A stretch of 6,030 bases of DNA, taken from positions 1-6,030 of the forward strand of contig CAZGRL010000193.1 in assembly GCA_964528155.1 (NCBI GenBank), read 5' to 3'. This document shows, in pieces, positions 5,936-6,030 of this stretch (position 1 is its first letter; each line of letters begins with the position of its first letter). A program made the position numbers and the translations under genes. The notes beneath the pieces were generated by a model. The model was not told where the DNA came from. It did not search any database and was given only the letters and a program-made list of their open reading frames with translations. This DNA is from G001797105 sp964528155 (lineage in GTDB: Bacteria > Chloroflexota > Anaerolineae > Anaerolineales > E44-bin32).

Positions 5936-6030
5936 TCGCAGCCAGCTCGTTAAACAGCTTGCGATATTGATCTTGGTCGAGCGTCTTTTCAGCCAAGGTG
6001 AGCAACCGTTCCCGGTCGCCCTCGAGCACG
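5886..6030 (-). CDS. Probable terminase small subunit, C-terminal fragment (5' end outside window)
   Basis: Only 47 codons are in the window, read from base 6029 to a TGA at 5888-5886. The visible peptide starts VLEGDRERLLTLAEKTLDQD and ends in an acidic, probably disordered tail (NDSDDPFEAAPTGDSE). It is helical and charged at first, as small-terminase C-termini often are. Small terminases recognise the packaging site and hand DNA to the large subunit. The call rests mainly on position directly before the large terminase and on the 50-base overlap with it; the DNA-binding N-terminus is not in view. It could be another small protein of the packaging block. Confidence 0.55.
   Translation of the reverse strand, partial: VLEGDRERLLTLAEKTLDQDQYRKLFNELAANDSDDPFEAAPTGDSE

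Noticed and set aside
1..6030. CRISPR array, tRNA, insertion sequence, attachment site or retroelement
   Set aside because: No regularly spaced repeats, cloverleaf-like sequence, transposase or reverse-transcriptase motif, or long terminal repeats were seen; genes fill almost the whole window.

Overview
The window is a packaging and head-assembly block from a tailed double-stranded DNA phage or prophage (Caudoviricetes). Every gene is on the minus strand, so transcription runs from position 6030 towards 1. The order in transcription direction is: probable small terminase C-terminus, large terminase, portal, MuF/gp7-type minor head protein, an unrecognised beta-rich protein, a scaffolding-like protein, and the major capsid protein, which runs off the left edge. 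Base composition is moderately GC-rich (about 57% in the stretch counted), which suits a GC-rich bacterial host. Nothing here identifies the host or tells a free phage from a prophage: there is no integrase, attachment site, tRNA or host gene.

Right part (about 4500-6030): the small-subunit fragment overlaps the large terminase by 50 bases. The large terminase carries an ATPase with Walker A, Walker B and a coupling motif, followed by an RNase H-like nuclease. It ends 5 bases before the portal start. These genes make the DNA-packaging motor that docks on the portal.

Middle part (about 1799-4502): the portal is followed by a minor head protein with a Cys/His cluster. The two reading frames overlap by up to 164 bases, across a Gly/Ala-rich portal tail that contains short tandem repeats. 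The minor head gene then abuts a 210-residue beta-rich protein with no base between stop and start.

Left part (1-1798): a 108-base gap holds two small hairpins, one of which includes part of a strong ribosome binding site. The scaffolding-like protein follows, then a 38-base A-rich leader, then the capsid protein. No capsid maturation protease is seen.

The layout is classical and no defence, CRISPR or RNA-guided system is present. The points most worth a second look are three consecutive genes lying in one reading frame separated only by amber codons (893-3064), the long portal/minor-head overlap with an ambiguous start, and the unassigned 210-residue protein between minor head protein and scaffold.
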